From: Lates calcarifer
Taxonomy: Eukaryota; Chordata; Actinopteri; Centropomidae
Direction of reading: 5' to 3'
NCBI RefSeq assembly: GCF_001640805.2
Contig: NC_066836.1
Location: forward strand, 1,573,798 to 1,637,797
DNA: 64,000 nucleotides
Of the stretch, positions 60,728 through 64,000 are shown piece by piece (position 1 is the first letter of the stretch; every line of letters begins with the position of its first letter). The notes beneath the pieces were generated by a model. That model ran no database searches. It saw only the letters and a list, made by a program, of their open reading frames with translations, and was not told the DNA's origin. The position numbers and the translations under genes are program-made.

Positions 60728-63293
60728 TCTACATGCTCTAAGTCAGTCAATGAGGAGTTGTTCGGGGTGAGGCGGGGGAGTTAACGCCCTGCAGCTGGGG
60801 GGGGTCGGTGTGAGAGAATCGTTACCGTCTGTAATTTCAGTCCCGTCTGAATCTGCCGTGTCAGTGATTTTCACAGACGGCCTCCTCCACTTCCTGTAAC
60901 ACGCCGGTAAAAATAACCCGGCCTCGTACAACCTGACATTTCTCAGACTGTCAGACGAATGTAGCGGCATTTTGTATCATTTTTACAAACAGCACTCGAA
61001 GGCAGCGTTCGCTTCAAACTGAGACTACAAACAAAAACTCACAAGTTTAATATTAAAGTGAACTTCATGCATTTTCCATAGCTGGATTGTTACTTATTCA
61101 CTGTGTCCCATGGTTTTGTTTCATTGCAAAAACACACTTTCTTCAGTCGCCCATTTTCTGCCGTGGGCATTCTCAGTATAAAAAAGTAACGATTAATCGA
61201 TAATTGGTCGTTAATTTTCCCGATGATTCGACAGATGGACAATTGAAGAAACTTTTCAGAGACTTTTCAGATTTGAGAGCTGCTCTGCATTCACATGTTC
61301 TGTCGTCAGAAAATCAAACCTGGTAGATGAACAGTGAGAGAAAGGACCTTACACTTCACTCACTCACTGATGATAAAAAGTAATTTATCACAGAACTGGA
61401 AAACATTGTTCACTAACGTCTGAAAAGCTGGATCACTTCTCCTCTGAGCACATTCACCAACAGCCTGTTGGTTGGTTGATACCAAAGCAGGAAGTAGTGT
61501 GATGTTCTTGTCGCTAACGTTGCTCGATGAACGTAGCGTAATGAAGTGAACGTCAGTGCCATGTTTTACTGTGTCTGTTTGTTTTGTTTGATGCAGACGT
61601 GTAGTGGGATACAGATTCCCATGATCCTCTGCTCTGCCTCCAGGAAGTCAGAACAGGTCAGTCATTTTTGGAAACACGTGTCCTCCGTCATCCTGACGCA
61701 GATAAACTCAGACGAATCCGTTATTGTTGCTGGTTGTAAACACCTGCTGCATCACAAACAAAGATAAATTGTTCAAACTGGAGACAATTACCAGTCCCCC
61801 CCTACCCCCAACACCCCCAACACTCCCCATAACACAGAGGGATGAGTCAGCCTCTGTGGATTTGAACCAGCGAGTCACCACACACAGAGCAGATCTGCAG
61901 CTCTGTGTGTGGTTGGTGGACAGATTTAGCTCAGTCATCGAACAGAGCCGAGAGAAACACGTTAACACTCGGACAAATCATCGCTCGGTTCACTCACAAG
62001 CATCAGTACAATAAACCAGTGATCAGAGGTCGGAGGTGGAGGTTTAAAGCTCAGTGCAGACAGGGGGCGCTGCTCTTCAAGAGCACAACACTTCAGACGT
62101 GTGCGAGGTGAAAATGCCTCGACTGTAGCAACATGCAGAGGGTTATTTGTCTTTTTCCTCTTTTATCCATTCGCCCATGAGTCATACATCCAAATAGCAT
62201 CTGTTAGCATCTCTTTAATGTGCTTTGTGTTTTTAGCTTGAACCTTATCAAAGTAACTGAAGCACTTGTATTAGTTTGATCGGATTCAGCACTTTCCTGT
62301 GGGGCCGGGAAAAAATCATATGAAATTATCTTCATCATCAAATTAATTCAGCCAGTGACTACAGGTGGTTAGCTACCAAACTGGTTAGCATACTGCTATG
62401 AACTTTAAGGCTGCATCTACAAACGAGACTGAAAACTGCGTCTGCACACTGCTCAGTTTGTGTTTGGTAACGAGGTATCAGAGCGACTGCAGTCGACCCA
62501 ACAGTGTGGAGATTCAGACAGAGTATGGATTCACATCTGAACAGGATTTCCTGAATAAAGGAAGGTTGAAATGAATAAATGAATTTTTCCAACCATATTT
62601 AATGGATGAGCGTTTGAGAGGAGGATGATTGAAGCGCTGCCACAAACCTGCCGCCTCTCTCTAATCATGTGTTTATGGAGAAAGTGGGTCAGGACGGCCT
62701 CGGGCCTCAGGCTGCCGGCCTCAGGATACATGATGCAAACGCTCGGAGGCTCCGGCAGCTCGTTCCCCCGCTGCGCCAGAATTCACGTTTGTACTGTGTG
62801 GAGGGAAAAAACACCTAAAACACAAAAGCTACAGCCCACCAGGAAAATCAATGAGAGGGTAAATGACAGGCTAAAAGCTTTTTTCACAGCTGCTGATGGA
62901 ACATTTGGACACGTCCGATTTGTTCTGAATCAGTGAGCAGGACGTGTCAGAAACCCAGAAACAGCAGCTGAGTCATTAGCTGTTCATCTTTAACCTGAGA
63001 TTCAGGACGTCATCAATGTTTTCAGGCGTCGTGCTGCAGCAGAGGAGCTGGTCTGTGTCTCCAAAGCTCTGGATTCGACCGTTAGCAGTGAGCGCGCTGC
63101 TGAATCTTTCTGTCTCTGAATCACGACGGCTTCATCTCAGGCTCAGTGTCATTACTCTACAGATTCTGATGACGTATGACCGGCTGCTCCAATCAGAGAG
63201 CCTGTAGCAGCGAGGAGCTCTGAGCTGCTACAGGCTAACTGTGTTAGCATCCTGTCCTGCCTCATCAACCAGCTGACTGCAGCTCACTTTACC

Positions 63294-63315
63294 TGTGTGT
63301 GTGTGTGTGTGTGTG
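63294..63315. repeat. (GT)n microsatellite
   Basis: About 11 GT units. Confidence 0.93.
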
Positions 63316-63436
63316 GAGGGTTTAACACAGTTCGTGTTAATAGTGAATTTGCAGTTAATTAGTCTGCACAGCTGTTTTTTCTTGTGATGCAATTTGGTTG
63401 TGTTTCTGCACATTACAGAAGTCATTTCCTGCTAGA

Positions 63437-63461
63437 GTGTGTGTGTGTGTGTGTGTGTGTG
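63437..63461. repeat. (GT)n microsatellite
   Basis: About 12 GT units, 120 bases after the previous GT tract. Confidence 0.94.
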
Positions 63462-64000
63462 GTAGTGGATGATCTCAGTTCAGCCACTTGCCGTCAGTTC
63501 ACTGATCAAAACCGACGTCCTCTGATAAAAAACAAACTTCTTACCTTGAATCACACCTGTCCAGGTGTCAGTGACTCACCACTTCCTGCAGATCCAGATC
63601 CAGATCTTTCACAATAAAACTCACCGAAGCTTTAAAAGAGCTTTAAAAACTGTCCGCTCTTTAAAAGAAACAGACTGCGGTGAGTAAATTATATTTTTAG
63701 CGACGTTGGCTAATGCTGGGTTGCTAATATCGGTTAGCCTAAACTAAAACATCTCATCAACTAAAGGGTGGATGTCCATGACAGTAGGTTCATGTTCCCC
63801 TGAGGATGATCTGTGCTGATCCTCTGCCATCATCAGCTGATTTTCACCGTCATATTCATCAATAAATTTCCATATTCTCTTGTTCCTCCAGAGCTGCTAA
63901 CACCTTACCTCCTGTACAGATACTGAAATATGAAACATGTAGATCTGCACCAGAAAAATAAAGATTATTTTTCAAATAAACCCTCAAATGTTGACTTTCC

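Larger units (their letters stand above)
47741..64000 (+). other. kcnq3: kcnq3 intron 1 (5' part, 16.3 kb, continues past the window)
   Basis: No exon encoding S1-S2 or any other KCNQ segment was found; intron 1 is very long in other vertebrates too. Contents are dispersed repeats (48840-49090, 50110-50500, 56383-56552 with 59193-59301), microsatellites, CTCF-like words at 52787-52800 and 62056-62071, and a non-repetitive block with homeodomain-type motifs at 55012-55155. Open frames are short and chance-like. Confidence 0.7.

Noticed and set aside
47741..64000. Search for kcnq3 exon 2 (S1-S2 segment)
   Set aside because: No open stretch with the conserved hydrophobic S1 and S2 residues next to splice sites was seen; the exon is presumed to be beyond the window.
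1..64000. CRISPR arrays, operons, phage or insertion-sequence genes
   Set aside because: Repeats present are microsatellites and eukaryotic transposon remnants; genes are intron-containing vertebrate genes.

Overview
The window looks like ordinary nuclear DNA of a bony fish. Genes are split by introns with GT-AG boundaries, (GT)n, (AT)n and (CT)n microsatellites are frequent, and short inverted-repeat transposon remnants of the kind common in ray-finned fish are scattered through the non-coding DNA. The protein matches are to vertebrate families. There are no operons, CRISPR arrays or phage genes.

Layout. (1) 1-1.26 kb: little-known flank with one possible terminal exon of a plus-strand neighbour (728-804). 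(2) 2.06-14.3 kb: three related C2H2 zinc-finger genes in tandem, all on the minus strand (called A, B and C here). Each has a GC-rich first exon encoding the same N-terminal helical or coiled-coil domain, one or two short acidic exons containing an I-K-x-E motif, and a last exon with 3 or 4 zinc fingers. (3) 15.085-34.63 kb: the complete plus-strand gene dnaaf11 (lrrc6), 12 coding exons and 472 residues. It encodes a leucine-rich-repeat plus CS-domain factor for cytoplasmic assembly of ciliary dynein arms. Its start codon lies 786 bp from that of gene C, head to head, with a perfect RFX X-box just upstream. (4) 34.6-46.3 kb: intergenic DNA with transposon remnants and microsatellites. (5) 46.3-47.74 kb: pyrimidine- and CpG-rich leader plus the first coding exon of kcnq3, a voltage-gated potassium channel. 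(6) 47.74-64 kb: the start of the long first intron of kcnq3; I found no second exon before the window ends.

The dnaaf11-kcnq3 order, with both genes in the same direction, is as I recall it on human chromosome 8 (LRRC6/KCNQ3), so the pair appears to be old conserved synteny; the zinc-finger trio sits on the dnaaf11 side. The genes do not form one pathway: three are probable DNA-binding repressors or regulators, one is a cilium assembly factor and one is a neuronal channel. No wholly new system is evident. The most interesting signals are the shared architecture of the zinc-finger trio, the X-box, a TG tract in place of a normal pyrimidine tract at a dnaaf11 splice site, a cluster of upstream ATGs ahead of kcnq3, transposon-borne nuclear-receptor half-site clusters, and a dispersed palindromic element.
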